Of a stretch of DNA of 64,000 nt, positions 62,540-64,000 are shown piece by piece (the stretch's first letter is position 1; each line of letters opens with the position of its first letter). The stretch lies in NCBI GenBank assembly GCA_920105625.2, contig OV050032.1, forward strand, positions 114,064,542-114,128,541. The letters run 5' to 3'. The DNA comes from Clusia tigrina. Taxonomy: Eukaryota; Arthropoda; Insecta; Diptera; Clusiidae. The position numbers and the translations under genes were made by a program. The notes beneath the pieces are model-generated. The model was not told the DNA's origin. It did no database searches and saw only the letters and a list, made by a program, of their open reading frames with translations.

Positions 62540-64000
62540 CAATAAAGTACTCGAGCCTCTTGTCAATTTAAGCCATCGCTCAAAGCTATGCTACCCTTGA
62601 GTCCCAAATCAAACACTGATAAAACTTCAAACGCCCTTAACTTTTTTACGGTACGTCCTACACCTATCAAAGTTTGCAACATACAAATGCTTGTAACTTT
62701 TTACTGGAGCGTCATAAAACCTTGAAATTTTGTAACAATGAAGTACCCGAGCCTCTTGTCAATTTAAGATATCATTCAAAGCTATGCTACCCTAGAGTCC
62801 CAAGTCAAACACTTATAAAACTTCAAACGCCCCTAACTTCTTTACGGTACGTCCTAAACCTATCAAAGTTTGCAACATACAAATGCTTGTAACTTTTTAC
62901 TGGAGCGTCATAGAACCTTGAAATTTTGTAACAATAAAGTACTCGAGCCTCTTGTCAATTTAAGCCATCGCTCAAAGCTATGCTACCCTAGAGTCCCAAA
63001 TCAAACACTGATAAAACTTCAAATGGCCCTAACTTCTATACGGTACGTCCTACACCTATCAAAGTTTGCAACATACAAATGCTTGTAACTTTTTACCGGA
63101 GCGTCATAAAACCTTGAAGTTTTGTAACAATAAAGTACTCGAGCCTCTTGTCAATTTAAGCCATCGCTCAAAGCTAATGCTACCCTAGAGTCCCAAATCA
63201 AACACTGATAAAACTTCAAACGCCCCTAACTTCTTTACGGTACGTCCTACACCTATCAAAGTTTGCAACATACAAATGCTTGTAACTTTTTACTGGAGCG
63301 TCATAAAACCTTGAAATTTTGTAACAATAAAGTACTCGAGCCTCTTGTCAATTTAAGCCATCGCTCAAAGTTATGCTACCCTTGAGTCCCAAATCAAACA
63401 CTGATAAAGCTTCAAACGCCCCTAACTTCTTTACGGTACGTCCTACACCTATCAAAGTTTGCAACATACAAATGCTTGTAACTTTTTACTGGAGCGTCAT
63501 AAAACCTTGAAATTTTGTAACAATAAAGTACTCGAGCCTCTTGTCAATTTAAGCCATCGCTCAAAGCTATGCTACCCTTGAGTCCCAAATCAAACACTGA
63601 TAAAACTTCAAACGCCCTTAACTTTTTTACGGTACGTCCTACACCTATCAAAGTTTTCAACATACAAATGCTTGTAACTTTTTACTGGAGCGTCATAAAA
63701 CCTTGAAATTTTGTAACAATGAAGTACCCGAGCCTCTTGTCAATTTAAGATATCATTCAAAGCTATGCTACCCTAGAGTCCCAAGTCAAACACTTATAAA
63801 ACTTCAAACGCCCCTAACTTCTTTACGGTACGTCCTAAACGTATCAAAGTTTGCAACATACAAATGCTTGTAACTTTTTACTGGAGCGTCATAGAACCTT
63901 GAAATTTTGTAACAATAAAGTACTCGAGCCTCTTGTCAATTTAAGCCATCGCTCAAAGCTATGCTACCCTAGAGTCCCAAATCAAACACTGATAAAACTT
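62540..64000 (+). repeat. 981-bp tandem HOR (five monomers), cut by window end
   Basis: Two copies at +981 bp (five monomers plus 1 bp from 'aaagctaatgctacc'). Both carry the otherwise unseen monomer 'taagatatcattcaaagc', which creates EcoRV sites at 62768-62773 and 63749-63754, with 'ccaagtcaaacacttat'. The series before it, with 'cgcccttaacttttttacgg', also matches. The second copy is incomplete at base 64000. Confidence 0.87.

Larger units (their letters stand above)
1..64000 (+). repeat. Satellite DNA array, ~196-bp monomer, whole window
   Basis: About 326 head-to-tail copies of a 196-bp unit fill the window. Landmarks recur in fixed order in nearly every copy: 'tttgcaacatacaaatgctt', 'actggagcgtcataaaacc', 'gtactcgagcctcttg', 'ctcaaagctatgctaccc', 'caaacactgataaaacttc' and 'tacggtacgtcctacacc'. 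All copies seen point the same way. The consensus is 38% GC with C twice as common as G on this strand. Monomer lengths vary slightly (195, 196, 197, 200, 230 bp) through small recurrent indels. No stretch of 300 bases or more is free of satellite, and no transposon, gene or unique sequence interrupts it. The array is truncated by both window ends. It resembles eukaryotic centromeric or heterochromatic satellites; I do not recognise the family. Confidence 0.99.

Noticed and set aside
124..63088. Some 170 open frames of 63-158 codons on the + strand as a gene family
   Set aside because: All are the same monomer frame, start mostly at ttg, overlap by 23 nt at a 196-bp step, and change length only with local indels. 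No ribosome-binding or promoter context, domain, or codon-level conservation is visible.
1..64000. CRISPR array
   Set aside because: Regular spacing is present, but the repeat is the full 196-bp period with no unique spacers and no cas genes.
1..64000. CENP-B-box-like motif
   Set aside because: I looked for the essential 'ttcg....a..cggg' pattern in the consensus and its common variants and did not find it on either strand.
1..64000. Retrotransposon, transposon or virus remnant as the source of the repeat
   Set aside because: No reverse transcriptase, integrase or transposase motif, tRNA primer site or terminal repeat is readable in any frame of the monomer.
1..64000. rRNA spacer or tRNA-derived repeat
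   Set aside because: No rRNA segment and no tRNA A-box and B-box pair is recognisable in the consensus.

Overview
The whole 64-kb window is one uninterrupted satellite DNA array. A monomer of about 196 bp is repeated head to tail roughly 326 times, always in the same orientation. It enters at base 1 in mid-monomer and still runs at base 64000, so both array ends lie outside the window. I found no protein-coding gene, RNA gene, transposon or unique sequence. The open frames of about 63-158 codons are satellite shadows: one frame of the monomer happens to lack stops, and because 196 is not a multiple of 3 it closes about 23 nt into the next monomer.

Organism: tandem repetition at this scale with higher-order repeats (HORs) means a eukaryotic nuclear genome, probably (peri)centromeric, subtelomeric or interstitial heterochromatin. 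The monomer length and the general look of the reverse strand suggest a flowering plant. That is an impression and I cannot name the family or species. By hand count the consensus monomer has 65 A, 56 T, 50 C and 25 G (38% GC). It has a strong C-over-G bias on the + strand and about six CpG, close to expectation.

Layout, from diagnostic variants. (1) About 1-1,500: a segment also found at 17,042-18,535. (2) About 1,300-16,900: family A, marked by 'cttgttactgg', 'ccctagaggccc' and 'gaaatattg'; it starts with a 14-15-mer HOR and becomes a 9-monomer HOR (1,764 bp) with short insertions. (3) About 17,000-33,900: family C, an 18-monomer HOR of 3,530 bp with a 19-mer version and an expanded version; each unit carries one monomer with a perfect 12-bp inverted repeat. 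(4) About 33,900-48,900: a mosaic of family C pieces and the segment seen at base 1, with recent tandem duplications of 816 and 1,209 bp. (5) About 48,900-64,000: family E, with repeats of 2,745, 2,155, 587 and 981 bp.

Nothing here forms a pathway. The record is one of satellite evolution: unequal exchange, local amplification, small indels copied along with their HOR, and one apparent templated mutation. The monomer also contains two adjacent diverged 54-bp segments on a 56-bp period, suggesting it grew from a shorter unit. Variant tracking was done by eye, so block edges are good to about one monomer unless an exact junction is given.
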